Shown here piece after piece: positions 1 to 8,415 of a DNA stretch of 59,592 bases; positions within the stretch are counted from its first letter, which is position 1; the number at the start of each line of letters is the position of its first letter. Source of the stretch: an uncultured bacterium (lineage in GTDB: Bacteria > Patescibacteriota > Minisyncoccia > Moranbacterales > UBA2206); contig CAIZXS010000011.1 in the NCBI GenBank assembly GCA_903937035.1, positions 1 through 59,592 of the forward strand. Direction: 5' to 3'. The notes beneath the pieces were generated by a model. That model was not told the DNA's origin. It saw only the letters and a list, made by a program, of their open reading frames with translations, and searched no databases. A program made the translations under genes and the position numbers.

Positions 1-71
1 TATTTTCTAGTCTTATCTGACATATCTGGGGTATTATTGATTACTGTTCCATTGCTTAGTAATAATTTCAT
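1..71 (-). CDS. Small cassette protein, N-terminal fragment (gene runs off the window)
   Basis: The gene reads leftward from an ATG at 71-69 and is cut by the window edge, so only 23 codons are visible. The peptide begins MKLLLSNGTVINNTPDMSDK. It matches the start of the 66-residue protein at 11109-11309 (MKMLLNNGKIISNAPDMSEE) and is identical to the fragment at 59522-59592. Function is unknown. No Shine-Dalgarno sequence is visible; the leader at 72-137 is A-rich and starts with a hairpin. The gene is divergent from the TrmB-type regulator at 331. That it is a real gene rests on the conserved protein start, conserved leader and good promoter at three loci. Confidence 0.72.
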   Translation of the reverse strand, partial: MKLLLSNGTVINNTPDMSDKTRK

Positions 72-96
72 AGTTTTTTTGCTTAATGATTAGTTT

Positions 97-137
97 GTTA
101 AGATATTGCTGGTCTTTTTTTGGTGATTTATCTTAAC
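97..137 (-). ncRNA. 5'-terminal leader hairpin of the small cassette gene (left copy)
   Basis: On the minus strand the predicted transcript starts at about 137 with GTTAAGATA (137-129), which pairs perfectly with TATCTTAAC (105-97) across a 23-nt A-rich loop. A further arm CATTAAGC (90-83) could compete for the CTTAA of the second strand. The same arrangement occurs at 11047 and 59456. Regulatory function is inferred. Confidence 0.55.
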
Positions 138-142
138 AGCGC

Positions 143-171
143 AGTATACAGCATTTTTAGCCAAACGTCAA
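143..171 (-). promoter_or_regulatory. Promoter of the left small cassette gene
   Basis: On the minus strand TTGACG (171-166), a 17-bp spacer and TATACT (148-143) lie directly upstream of the conserved leader hairpin. The predicted start point falls on the first bases of the hairpin. Confidence 0.75.
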
Positions 172-219
172 TAAATATGCCTAAATATAATTGAAATAAC
201 TAGCTAAGAATAGTTAAAT

Positions 220-246
220 AGTGCTTAATATTAGCCAATAAGCACT
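220..246. promoter_or_regulatory. Inverted repeat, candidate operator between divergent genes
   Basis: AGTGCTTA (220-227) and TAAGCACT (239-246) form perfect 8-bp arms around an 11-bp loop in the region between the small gene and the TrmB-type regulator. It is a plausible binding site for the adjacent regulator; the role is inferred. Confidence 0.4.
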
Positions 247-273
247 TTTAGCGTTATTTGGTTGTCAGTATCG

Positions 274-313
274 TTGACTATTACGCCGAATCGTGCTAGA
301 ATTGAGGCGTAAT
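274..313 (+). promoter_or_regulatory. Promoter of TrmB-type regulator 1 with inverted repeat over the -10
   Basis: TTGACT (274-279), 17 bp, TAGAAT (297-302), preceded by TGC. ATTACGCC (280-287) and GGCGTAAT (306-313) form an 8-bp inverted repeat that brackets the -10 box, as expected for an autorepression site. Function is inferred. Confidence 0.7.
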
Positions 314-330
314 TAGCTAAACGGACTATT

Positions 331-1110
331 ATGGAACATTTAATCGAGCCGCTAAAAAATCTGGGTTTGTCAGAAAAGGAAGTGCTGGTATATTTAGCGC
401 TCTTGCAAATTGGCTCAGCTACGCCTTATCAGATTGCTAAAAAATCGGGTATTAAAAGGCCGACCGCCTATGTTGTCGCGGAAGAGCTGGTTAAGAAGGG
501 TTTAATCATTCATATTCCTGGTGAAGAGAAAAAGCGATATATTGCTAAAAAACCCGATGCCTTTTTCGAGGAGCAGGAGGGAAAGTTGGCAGCGGCGCGG
601 AAGATTTTGCCAGAATTGCGATCATACCAGAAAAATATCGCCGAAAAACCGAGTATTTTGTATTTTGAAGGACTTGATGGTTTGCGTCAGGCACATGAAT
701 ATCGGCAGAAGGAGTTACATGGAAAGGAAACCGTAAGCTTTTTTGCTGCTAATGATGATGCTACTTCTGATGTAACGCAGTACTTGTTGCATTTTAATGA
801 ATATCGAGAAAAGCATAATATGTATGTGCGAGGTGTTACGGTGGATAATCCTAACTTGAAGCCTTATTCTAAGTTTATTGCTGAAGGAATCGGCACGATG
901 ACTACAAAATTTTTGCCACAAAAGATGTATAATTCCAAGATTTCTATTGAATCTTGTGATAATCAATTCGTACGCATCTTTTTGTTTGAAAGTGTGGAGA
1001 CATTGATCATTGAGTCGCCGAAATTTGCAACTGCCATCAAAGAAATTTTTGAGTTAGTTTGGAAGTCGATGGCAGGTAAATATGATAAACCAGAGACTTG
1101 GGTTGGGTAG
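331..1110 (+). CDS. TrmB-family transcriptional regulator 1
   Basis: Predicted cytoplasmic DNA-binding regulator of 259 residues. Residues 1-75 form a winged helix (L-S-E-K-E-V-x-V-Y-L-A-L-L, then Y-Q-I-A-K-K-S-G-I-K-R-P-T-A-Y as recognition region), followed by a linker helix to about 105. The effector part opens with K-P-S-I-L-Y-F-E-G-L, a signature shared with the regulators at 10129, 30236 and 58534, and ends in a hydrophobic I-F-E-L-V-W helix. Family knowledge: TrmB-like proteins sense small ligands, often sugars; the ligand here is unknown. It is divergent from the small cassette gene at 1-71, which it probably controls. An inverted repeat over its own -10 suggests autoregulation. The start follows a clear promoter by about 22 nt. 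Confidence 0.85.
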   Translation: MEHLIEPLKNLGLSEKEVLVYLALLQIGSATPYQIAKKSGIKRPTAYVVAEELVKKGLIIHIPGEEKKRYIAKKPDAFFEEQEGKLAAARKILPELRSYQKNIAEKPSILYFEGLDGLRQAHEYRQKELHGKETVSFFAANDDATSDVTQYLLHFNEYREKHNMYVRGVTVDNPNLKPYSKFIAEGIGTMTTKFLPQKMYNSKISIESCDNQFVRIFLFESVETLIIESPKFATAIKEIFELVWKSMAGKYDKPETWVG

Positions 1111-1155
1111 TATGATTTTGCAGAGATCATATTCGCTATTTTGGGATATTTTTGC

Positions 1156-1161
1156 TAGAAT
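1156..1161 (+). promoter_or_regulatory. Extended -10 box, probably driving a leaderless cca transcript
   Basis: TTTGC-TAGAAT ends 7 nt before the ATG at 1169, so the transcript would start at or next to that ATG. No convincing -35 was found. The same spacing is seen for rplS and for the gene at 54198. Confidence 0.5.
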
Positions 1162-1168
1162 GGTGAAT

Positions 1169-2707
1169 ATGAAAAAGGAAAATAGGCTGAATTCTAATAT
1201 ACCCAAACATGTTCTCTTAGTGATGGAAAGGCTTGAGGAGGCTAGTTTCGAGGCGTATGTCGTGGGCGGTTGCGTGCGGGATTTATTGTTGGGCAAAGCG
1301 CCGAAAGATTGGGATATCGCAACTAATGCTAGGCCAGATGATGTGCAAAAAATATTTCCGGATTCTGTGTATGAAAATAACTTTGGGACAGTAGGAATCA
1401 AGATTAGAAATCAAGATGCAGACGGAAAAGAAATTGTTGAGGTGGTTGAAGTGACGACTTATCGCATTGAATCAAAATATTCCGATAAGAGGCACCCAGA
1501 TGAGGTGAAGTTTGCGAAAACTTTGAAGGAAGATTTATCTAGACGTGATTTTACGATTAATGCGTTGGCGCTTAGGGTCAGTGAACAGGAATCAGTAAGC
1601 AGTGATCAGCAAAAAATTGAAAAAATAGCTGGAACCAAATTTGAATTAATAGATTTATTTTCTGGGCAGGAGGATTTGGAAAATAAATTGATTCGAGCAG
1701 TGGGTGATGCAAATGAGCGTTTCAATGAAGATGCGCTGCGAATGATGCGGGCGATTCGGTTTTCGGTGACGCTGGATTTTTCAATTGAGAAAAAAACTTT
1801 TCTGGCAATTCAAAAGAATTCCGAGAATTTAAAATTTATTTCACCAGAACGAATTCGGGATGAATTTTCAAAAATTATTTTATCGTCAACTCCTGCAAAA
1901 GGAATTGAACTTTTGCAAGAGGCGGGAATTTTAAGAATAATTTTACCAGAAATTGAAAGTGGGATTGGTGTGATGCAAAGTCATCATCACTATTATGGCC
2001 CATATAATACAGTCTACAAACATCTCGTGGCGTCTTTGGAAAAATGTCCATCAAAAAAATTAGAAGTGCGCTTGGCCTCGCTGCTTCATGATGTGGGAAA
2101 ACCAAAATCAAAAAGAGGCGAAGGAGAAAATGCGACTTTCTATAATCATGAATATATTGGAGAGAGAATGGCAAAAGATATTTTGGAGCGCTTGCGATTT
2201 CCGCGGAAGGTAATCGACAAAGTAACGCTTCTGGTGCGAAACCACATGTTTTATTATAATGTCGATGAGGTGGGCGAATCGGGCGTGCGCCGTGTGGTGC
2301 AAAAAATTGGTTTGGAAAATATTGGAGATTTGATTGATGTGCGGATTGCGGACAGATTGGGTAGTGGTGTGCCGAAAGCAGTGCCCTATAAATTGCGTCA
2401 CTTTCAGTTTATGGTAGAAAAAGTTTCGCATGATCCTATTTCTGTAAAACAACTTAAAATCGATGGTAATGATTTGATGGAGGAATTAATTGTTGATCCG
2501 GGGCCAAAAATTGGAGCGATTCTAGCAGTGCTGCTTTCAAAGGTTATTGACAATCCGACACTGAATGAAAAAGAGAATCTTTTGATTTTGGCGACAGAAT
2601 TGGCCAAGAGTAATGTTGGGGAACTGCGAAAGATGGCGGAGGATAAAATTAAAGCTGAGCAAAAAAAGGAAGAAGAGCTTATTAAGAAAAAACATAGAGT
2701 TAGTTAG
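1169..2707 (+). CDS. cca: CCA-adding tRNA nucleotidyltransferase (poly(A) polymerase superfamily) with HD domain
   Basis: Adds or repairs the 3' CCA of tRNAs; needed here because none of the ten tRNA genes in the window encodes CCA. The 512-residue protein has the nucleotidyltransferase motif GGCVRD at about residues 33-38, the catalytic D-W-D at 47-49, the R-R-D-F-T-I-N-A block, the R-F-N-E-D-A-L-R-M-M-R-A-I-R-F motif, and a C-terminal HD phosphohydrolase-like domain with L-L-H-D-V-G near residue 305. The frame is open from 1082, overlapping the previous gene, but 1169 is preferred because an extended -10 lies 7 nt upstream and the family begins close to this residue; 1160 is the alternative. 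Whether it adds CCA or only A cannot be judged from motifs. Confidence 0.9.
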   Translation: MKKENRLNSNIPKHVLLVMERLEEASFEAYVVGGCVRDLLLGKAPKDWDIATNARPDDVQKIFPDSVYENNFGTVGIKIRNQDADGKEIVEVVEVTTYRIESKYSDKRHPDEVKFAKTLKEDLSRRDFTINALALRVSEQESVSSDQQKIEKIAGTKFELIDLFSGQEDLENKLIRAVGDANERFNEDALRMMRAIRFSVTLDFSIEKKTFLAIQKNSENLKFISPERIRDEFSKIILSSTPAKGIELLQEAGILRIILPEIESGIGVMQSHHHYYGPYNTVYKHLVASLEKCPSKKLEVRLASLLHDVGKPKSKRGEGENATFYNHEYIGERMAKDILERLRFPRKVIDKVTLLVRNHMFYYNVDEVGESGVRRVVQKIGLENIGDLIDVRIADRLGSGVPKAVPYKLRHFQFMVEKVSHDPISVKQLKIDGNDLMEELIVDPGPKIGAILAVLLSKVIDNPTLNEKENLLILATELAKSNVGELRKMAEDKIKAEQKKEEELIKKKHRVS

Positions 2708-2732
2708 TATGGTCCAATCTGTTACTTTTTAA

Positions 2733-2868
2733 ACTTTCGCACTCACCCGAAAAATTGTTCCTAAAAGCGCGGCTTTCTCTTTTTGGTCAGTTTTTACTGG
2801 TTTACCAGACGACTTGGATGCTAAGAAAAATTGACGTGCGGAACAATTTTTCGGGCGAATGCGAAAGT
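2733..2868. repeat. 136-bp inverted-repeat element or structured RNA
   Basis: Arms of 29 bp (2733-2761 and 2840-2868) pair with two mismatches around a 78-nt interior that holds a small CTGG-TTTA-CCAG hairpin. Read on the minus strand both mismatches become G-U wobbles, giving an unbroken stem. It lies alone between cca and the gene at 2926. It could be a MITE-like element or an RNA gene; no coding potential was seen. Confidence 0.6.
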
Positions 2869-2925
2869 CTTGATCTATTCAAAAATAAATACTTCATACT
2901 AAATACAAAATACTAAACACCAACC

Positions 2926-3588
2926 ATGGCCTCACAAATTGCGCATATAGTTTATGCAAAAAAATATTTTGATAAGATTGAAACTGGAAAGGCTGATGAT
3001 GATTTTTTGGATGAAGAAAAAATCAATCAAAATCATAAAATTAATAAAGACGAATTTCTACTTGGTGTTGTCTTTCCAGATATCAGAAGGATTGAACCGA
3101 AGATAAAAAGAAGGGATACGCACTTAAGTTTTCAGCCACTGAATTTGGATTTTTCTGGATTAACTTCATTTGAGGCGGGTTGGAAGTTTCATCTCTATTG
3201 TGATATGCGGCGCGATGAAATTCTTAATGCTCAGGGTTTTTTTAAATTAGAAAAGACAACCGAACTGTTTGGCCATCCTGCAAAGTTTTTGGAAGATGAG
3301 TTGTTATATGATTGCTATAATAATTGGGAAAAGCTGGTGAACTATTTTAGAAATCCGCCTCTAGTTAATTTGGAAATCAAAGCAGACCGACCGACGTTTG
3401 TTCTATGGTATGCGATTCTTGCAAAGTATCTCGAAGAAAAGCCTAGTGAAAAATCAGTACGAATATTTCTTTCTAAGCAACTTAGTCTTTCTCAAAAAAC
3501 TAAAGATATAACAGTTGCAATTTCTGCGTTGCGGAAGAATAAAAAGGTAGTAGAAGGTTTGAGGAAGGTTTTGAGTGAAATTGTGTGA
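2926..3588 (+). CDS. Zinc-dependent phospholipase C-like hydrolase family protein, putative
   Basis: A 220-residue soluble protein. The start M-A-S-Q-I-A-H-I-V-Y-A, the motif F-L-L-G-V-V-F-P-D-I-R, a T-H in the next segment and W-K-F-H-L-Y-C-D resemble the metal-ligand pattern of the zinc-dependent phospholipase C/S1-P1 nuclease fold as it appears in many uncharacterised bacterial proteins. Substrate is unknown and no signal peptide is visible, so a secreted phospholipase role is unlikely. It stands alone between the inverted-repeat element and dxs, on the same strand as both neighbours. The family assignment is by motif memory only and moderately sure. Confidence 0.5.
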   Translation: MASQIAHIVYAKKYFDKIETGKADDDFLDEEKINQNHKINKDEFLLGVVFPDIRRIEPKIKRRDTHLSFQPLNLDFSGLTSFEAGWKFHLYCDMRRDEILNAQGFFKLEKTTELFGHPAKFLEDELLYDCYNNWEKLVNYFRNPPLVNLEIKADRPTFVLWYAILAKYLEEKPSEKSVRIFLSKQLSLSQKTKDITVAISALRKNKKVVEGLRKVLSEIV

Positions 3589-3631
3589 TTCTCCTTTGTC
3601 TCGCCAGGGCGGGGCTATGGCGTGTTGAAGT

Positions 3632-5491
3632 ATGGCAAAGAATAATATGAAAAAAATATTAGACTCGATTGATTTTCCTGCTGATTTGCGAAAGTTGCCC
3701 AAGGTTAAATTGCCGGAGCTTTGCGAAGAGATTCGGACATATTTGATTGAAAGTGTCGCTCAGAGTGGTGGGCACTTTGGATCAAATTTGGGCGTGATTG
3801 AACTTACTGTTGCTTTGCACTATGTTTTTGATACGCCTAAAGATCTTGTGGTCTGGGATGTTGGGCATCAGGCCTATGCGCACAAAATTCTGACTGGACG
3901 GAAAAAGCAGCTACACACAATTCGAAAAAAAGGAGGTCTCGCGCCGTTTCCCAGAAGAGAGGAGAGTGAATATGACACCTCAAACATGGGGCATACTAGC
4001 ACATCAATTAGCTTGGCAACGGGAATGGCAGTTGCGAATAGAAATAAAAAAAACGCGCCTTGTGTTGTTGCTCTGATCGGTGATGGGGCACTTGGTGGTG
4101 GGATGGCATTCGAAGCGCTTAATCACGCAGGGGATATTAAAGCAGATATTTTGGTTGTGCTTAATGATAATAAGATGTCGATTTCACCCAATGTTGGTGG
4201 GATGGAGAAATATCTGACAAGGCTTATTTCATCTCCTGCCTATGTTAATTTGCGTGATAAAGGTTTAGAAGCTCTGAAAAATATGCCAACTGTTCAAAAA
4301 TTAGTGCATCGTGCGGGAATTCAGGCACGAGGTGTAATTACCCCTGGAACATTGTTTGAGGAGTTGGGTTTTAAATATTATGGTCCCATTGATGGGCATG
4401 ATACGGAAACTCTAGTGGAGGTTATGGAGAATTTGAAAAAGCTAAAAGGACCACGTTTTTTGCATGTGATTACAAAAAAGGGCAAGGGTTACGCGCCAGC
4501 AGAAAAAGATGCTTTTTCTTTGCATGCGACAATCCCTTTTGATCCTGTTACTGGCAAGAAGAATGGCTCAGTCAAAGATATCGCTTACACAGACGTTTTT
4601 GCTAATTGGATTTGCGAGAAAGCAAAAAAAGACTTTAGTTTGCATGCTGTCACTCCGGCGATGGGTAGTGGCTCCGGCCTGATTAGTTTTAGTGAAAAAT
4701 TTCCCAAGCGTTATCATGATGTGGGGATTGCTGAGCAACACGCCCTAACTTTTGCCGCCGGGTTGGCCCTAGTGGGCAAAAAACCAGTCATAGCAATTTA
4801 TTCTTCTTTTTTGCAACGCGCCTATGATCAGTTAATTCACGATATTGCGCTTCAAAACTTGGATGTACTTTTGGTAATTGATCGAGCAGGAATCGTTGGA
4901 CCGGATGGCGCAACGCATGCAGGTAGTTTTGACCTGTCTTTTTTGCGTGTCGTACCAAATATGATCGTGATGGCACCATCCGATGAACATGAATGCTATG
5001 CGATGTTGGAAGTTGGCTACAATCACCCGGGACCGGCGTCCGTGCGTTATCCTAAGGGCGCCAATCTTTGTGGCTGTGGTGGAAAAAAAAGTCAGCCGAT
5101 TGAAATTGGTAAGGCCAGAATTGTAAGGGAAGGTAAGAATATGGCAATTTTGGCTTTTGGAACCATGGTGGGCAGAAGCAGAAAAGCCGCGGAAGTTTTG
5201 GACGGAACATTGGTTGATATGCGCTTTGCAAAACCGCTTGATGAAAAACTATTAAGAGAATTGGCTAAGTCTCATGAGTATTTTGTGACCATTGAGGATA
5301 ATGTTGTTATGGGTGGAGTGGGTAGCGCAGTAAATGAATTTTTTGCGAAAGCAAATTTGAGTGTTAAACTTAAAAACCTGGGATTACCGGACAAATTTTT
5401 GCCTCATGGATTACGCGGAGAAATTTTAGCTGAGGTTGGATTGGATGAGGAGGGGATATTGGAAGCAATTTCGGAATTTATAAAGGAGTGA
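3632..5491 (+). CDS. dxs: 1-deoxy-D-xylulose-5-phosphate synthase
   Basis: First enzyme of the MEP isoprenoid pathway: joins pyruvate and glyceraldehyde 3-phosphate using thiamine diphosphate, releasing CO2, in the cytoplasm. The 619 residues match the usual family length of about 620. Visible motifs are the N-terminal S-G-G-H-F-G-S-N-L-G-V block, the ThDP/Mg motif G-D-G-A-L-G-G-G at about residue 150 with L-N-D-N-K-M-S downstream, the catalytic E-Q-H-A near residue 368 and the C-terminal transketolase domain. No other MEP gene lies in the window. The gene ends in TGA, evidence against a TGA-recoding lineage. A short repeat-rich gap separates it from fhs. Confidence 0.97.
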   Translation: MAKNNMKKILDSIDFPADLRKLPKVKLPELCEEIRTYLIESVAQSGGHFGSNLGVIELTVALHYVFDTPKDLVVWDVGHQAYAHKILTGRKKQLHTIRKKGGLAPFPRREESEYDTSNMGHTSTSISLATGMAVANRNKKNAPCVVALIGDGALGGGMAFEALNHAGDIKADILVVLNDNKMSISPNVGGMEKYLTRLISSPAYVNLRDKGLEALKNMPTVQKLVHRAGIQARGVITPGTLFEELGFKYYGPIDGHDTETLVEVMENLKKLKGPRFLHVITKKGKGYAPAEKDAFSLHATIPFDPVTGKKNGSVKDIAYTDVFANWICEKAKKDFSLHAVTPAMGSGSGLISFSEKFPKRYHDVGIAEQHALTFAAGLALVGKKPVIAIYSSFLQRAYDQLIHDIALQNLDVLLVIDRAGIVGPDGATHAGSFDLSFLRVVPNMIVMAPSDEHECYAMLEVGYNHPGPASVRYPKGANLCGCGGKKSQPIEIGKARIVREGKNMAILAFGTMVGRSRKAAEVLDGTLVDMRFAKPLDEKLLRELAKSHEYFVTIEDNVVMGGVGSAVNEFFAKANLSVKLKNLGLPDKFLPHGLRGEILAEVGLDEEGILEAISEFIKE

Positions 5492-5506
5492 AATTTTTAT
5501 TTATTT

Positions 5507-5673
5507 CCCCTTCGCCCTCCAGGAGAAGGTGGCCGAAGGTCGGATGAGGGAAGGGGCTTTTGAAATTTTTTTATTCTCTATGATATAGCGCTTATACTAA
5601 TTACCCTTGCCCTCACCTGTCCTTCGGACATCCCTGCCTACCGGCAGGCAGGCTCTCCCGAGGGGCGAGGAGG
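5507..5673 (-). repeat. Composite palindromic repeat, copy 1
   Basis: Two GC-rich blocks: 5507-5550 (with GGAGAAGGTGGCCGAAGGTC) and 5601-5673 (with the palindrome core CCTGCCTACCGGCAGGCAGG at 5633-5652). The reverse complement of the whole unit, block order included, recurs at 16035-16198. It occupies the gap between dxs and fhs and has no coding signature. Confidence 0.7.
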
Positions 5674-5746
5674 ATATATTGAGTTACCGAGCTAACTGCA
5701 GATTTTCTTTGTTCATAGTAATCAATAATTTTTTAAAAATAATATT

Positions 5747-7417
5747 ATGAAATCAGACATCCAAATTACCAAGGAATCAAAAATGGAACCAATCGAAAAA
5801 GTGGCGGAAAAGATTGGTCTTGCGAAAAGTGATTTAGAATTGTATGGGGACTATAAAGCTAAACTAAAGCCGCAATTGTGGGAAAAAATCAAAAATCAAA
5901 AAGACGGAAAGTTGATTTTGGTCACGGCGATTAGTCCGACTCCGGCAGGAGAAGGGAAGACGACGACTTCGATTGGGCTTGCGATGGCGATGAATCGGTT
6001 GGGCAAAAAAACGATGCTGGCTTTGCGCGAACCTTCTCTTGGGCCGTGCATGGGTGTAAAGGGTGGCGCAGCGGGTGGTGGATATTCCCAGGTGATGCCG
6101 ATGGAAGAAATTAACTTGCATTTCACAGGCGATTTGCATGCGATCACGACGGCGAATAACTTGCTTTCGGCAATTATTGACAACCATATTTTTCAAGGTA
6201 ACGAGCTGCAAATTGACGCGCGACAAATTCTTTGGAAGCGGGCGATGGACTTGAATGACAGGACTTTGCGAAATACGGTTGTGGGCTTGGGCGGGAAGTC
6301 ACAGGGTGTGCCAAGAGAAGAAAGTTTCAACATCACGGTTGCATCAGAAATTATGGCTATTCTATGTCTGAGTAAAGATCTTGCTGATCTTAAGAAACGA
6401 TTGGGAAATATTTTAGCTGCTTACACTTTTTCCGGCGAGCCAGTTTATGCGCGCTCCCTTAAGGTGATTGGAGCGCTCACTGCAATCTTGAAAGATGCAC
6501 TGAAACCAAATTTAGTGCAAACATTGGAGCATACGCCAGTGATTATCCACGGCGGACCATTTGCTAATATTGCGCATGGTTGTAATAGTATTTTAGCAAC
6601 ACGTTATGGACTGAAGCTCGGTGATTATCTTGTGACAGAGGCGGGTTTCGGCGCGGATCTTGGCGCGGAGAAATTTTTTAACATCAAATGTCGTATCGCA
6701 GGACTGAAGCCCGATGCAGTTGTGATTGTGGCAACAGTGCGCGCGCTTAAATATTCCGGTGGAATGGAAAAAGAAACGCTGGTAATGCCAAGCCTCAATC
6801 ACCTGAAAAAAGGTTTTGCTAACTTGGAAAAGCATGTGGAGAATTTGAAAAAATTTGGCGTGCCGGTGGTGGTCGCCGTGAATGTTTTTCCATCTGACAC
6901 GCAAAAAGAATTAAAATTGCTCGAACAGATGGTGAAAAAACTAGGTGCGTCATATGCGTTGTCGCATGTTTGGGAAAAAGGTGGAGTTGGTGGAGAGGAT
7001 TTGGCAAAAGTTGTTCTGGAAACTCTGGCCAAGAAAAAGGCGAATTTTAAAGTTTTATATTCCGAGCAATCGCATATCAAAGTGAAGATTGCAGCGATTG
7101 CGCAAAAAATATATGGCGCGAAAAGTGTGGAGTTCAGTCCTAAGGCTCAAAAACAGATGGAAAAATTGGAAAAAGATAACTTAGATAAATTGCCAATTTG
7201 TATTGCCAAAACCCAGTATTCTTTTTCCGATGATCCAAAGCTCTTGGGACGACCGAAAGGTTTCACGATCAATATTCGAGAACTGAGAATCTCCAACGGC
7301 GCTGGGTTTGTTGTGGCGATCGCCGGAGAAATTATGACCATGCCGGGACTGCCAAAAATTCCCGCGGCGGAAAAGATCGATGTGAGTGAAGATGGGGAGA
7401 TTGAGGGTTTATTTTAA
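5747..7417 (+). CDS. fhs: Formate--tetrahydrofolate ligase
   Basis: ATP-dependent formation of 10-formyl-THF from formate and THF; with FolD (14874) it provides one-carbon units. The 556 residues match the family length. The P-loop-like T-P-A-G-E-G-K-T-T lies at about residues 65-73, followed by L-R-E-P-S-L-G-P, the G-G-A-A-G-G-G block and H-F-T-G-D-L-H-A. The C-terminus [15 protein letters not shown] is typical. The start M-K-S-D-I-Q-I-T-K matches the usual family N-terminus, favouring 5747 over the inner ATG at 5783. A strong bidirectional terminator follows. A degraded copy of the 3' end lies at 8787-8896. Confidence 0.97.
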   Translation: MKSDIQITKESKMEPIEKVAEKIGLAKSDLELYGDYKAKLKPQLWEKIKNQKDGKLILVTAISPTPAGEGKTTTSIGLAMAMNRLGKKTMLALREPSLGPCMGVKGGAAGGGYSQVMPMEEINLHFTGDLHAITTANNLLSAIIDNHIFQGNELQIDARQILWKRAMDLNDRTLRNTVVGLGGKSQGVPREESFNITVASEIMAILCLSKDLADLKKRLGNILAAYTFSGEPVYARSLKVIGALTAILKDALKPNLVQTLEHTPVIIHGGPFANIAHGCNSILATRYGLKLGDYLVTEAGFGADLGAEKFFNIKCRIAGLKPDAVVIVATVRALKYSGGMEKETLVMPSLNHLKKGFANLEKHVENLKKFGVPVVVAVNVFPSDTQKELKLLEQMVKKLGASYALSHVWEKGGVGGEDLAKVVLETLAKKKANFKVLYSEQSHIKVKIAAIAQKIYGAKSVEFSPKAQKQMEKLEKDNLDKLPICIAKTQYSFSDDPKLLGRPKGFTINIRELRISNGAGFVVAIAGEIMTMPGLPKIPAAEKIDVSEDGEIEGLF

Positions 7418-7433
7418 TAGAAAGATTTTTATA

Positions 7434-7467
7434 TTAAAAGAGGCGCGAGTGGTTGCGCCTCTTTTAA
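7434..7467. terminator. Bidirectional terminator between fhs and TrmB-type regulator 2
   Basis: Perfect 13-bp stem TTAAAAGAGGCGC / GCGCCTCTTTTAA with an 8-nt loop, flanked by A and T runs so that it works for both converging genes. Confidence 0.9.
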
Positions 7468-7498
7468 TTATATTTTTGATAGTGCGAATGTTGGTAGA

Positions 7499-8245
7499 TT
7501 ATTTCAAGTATTCCCAAAGCTTTTGAAAAATCATCTTTTGAGTTTCATGAATCATTTGATTTTCAATTAGCACGCCTACAGGATTGCCTTCCGAATCGCG
7601 AGAAATGAAAGCGCACTTTCCCGCGTAAATTAGGATGAATGTTGCAGAATTTTTGTTAGTACCTAGCCAGCGGCGGTCATCTAGCCCATGCAAGTTGCCC
7701 CCTTCAGCTAGGGAGATCGATTTCACGCGAATTTTTCTCTTAACTCTTTCTTTCGTGAATGTTGGATAGGCCTTGTAAATATCTGCGCTTGCTTCGGTAG
7801 AGGAATAGATATGGTATTCTCTTTCACCTTCTGGCAGGGAATGCATCGAAGAAAGTAAATCATCCAGGATTGTTTTTATTCCTGCGCGGTTATCATATAA
7901 TTTGGAGACTGGTCTTAGATCTTTTTTATCCTGAATTGATTTTAACTCTGGAATAATATCTAGGATACCATTTTTAACATCCTTAATTTCAAGCTCTCTG
8001 CTTTTGAGGATTTCTAATAATTTTTCAGGTTCTTCTGCGACGAAGCGCTGTTTTTTTTCTTGATAATAATAGCTAACAAGACCAATTTCTTGCAAACGCT
8101 TTAGAACATCATAGGTTGTTCCGCGGTTTAGCTCGGAGATCTCTGCTAGTCCGCGAACTGAGATTGCTCCATACTCGAGTAGTTTTAGGTATATCTTGAC
8201 TTCTTTATCATTAAGGCCAATTTTTCTTAAGATTGTTGTGTCCAT
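7499..8245 (-). CDS. TrmB-family transcriptional regulator 2
   Basis: A 248-residue regulator with an N-terminal winged helix (L-N-D-K-E-V-K-I-Y-L-K-L-L, then R-G-L-A-E-I-S-E-L-N-R-G-T-T-Y as recognition region) to about residue 70, a charged linker helix, and an effector domain with K-L-Y-D-N-R-A-G-I-K and a C-terminal I-F-Q-K-L-W helix. The inner motif differs from the K-P-x-x-x-Y-F-E-G of the other four copies, so it is the most divergent. Its promoter at 8642-8670 predicts a leader of nearly 400 nt that contains the CTTCT tandem repeat, unlike the short leaders of its paralogues. No small cassette gene is seen beside it; the divergent side holds an fhs remnant. Ligand and targets are unknown. 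Confidence 0.82.
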   Translation of the reverse strand: MDTTILRKIGLNDKEVKIYLKLLEYGAISVRGLAEISELNRGTTYDVLKRLQEIGLVSYYYQEKKQRFVAEEPEKLLEILKSRELEIKDVKNGILDIIPELKSIQDKKDLRPVSKLYDNRAGIKTILDDLLSSMHSLPEGEREYHIYSSTEASADIYKAYPTFTKERVKRKIRVKSISLAEGGNLHGLDDRRWLGTNKNSATFILIYAGKCAFISRDSEGNPVGVLIENQMIHETQKMIFQKLWEYLK

Positions 8246-8340
8246 ATTTATAAATAAATTGTTTGTAAAAAAGAAAACAGGAATAAATGCGATGATTTAT
8301 TCCAGGGTGTGAGAGAGAAAAAGCGAGCGAGAAAGTTAAG

Positions 8341-8415
8341 AGAAGAGAAGAGAAGAGAAGAGAAGAGAAGAGAAGAGAAGAGAAGAGAAGAGAAGAGAAG
8401 AGAAGAGAAGAGAAG
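8341..8415. repeat. Pentanucleotide tandem repeat (AGAAG) x 15
   Basis: Fifteen exact copies of AGAAG, with partial units on each side, embedded in a purine-rich stretch (about 8320-8505). It lies inside the predicted 5' leader of the TrmB-type regulator at 7499, where the RNA would read as CTTCT repeats. Such repeats change length by slippage. The surrounding open frames encode only low-complexity L-L-F-S-S peptides. Confidence 0.95.

Larger units (their letters stand above)
1..141. repeat. Left arm of 141-bp terminal inverted repeat
   Basis: Bases 1-141 are the exact reverse complement of 59452-59592. Position 142 is the first mismatch; the -10 hexamer just beyond is again shared and then similarity stops. 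The arm covers the leader and first 23 codons of the small cassette gene. The likeliest reading is that the assembly stopped inside a repeat present in at least two identical copies. Confidence 0.95.
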
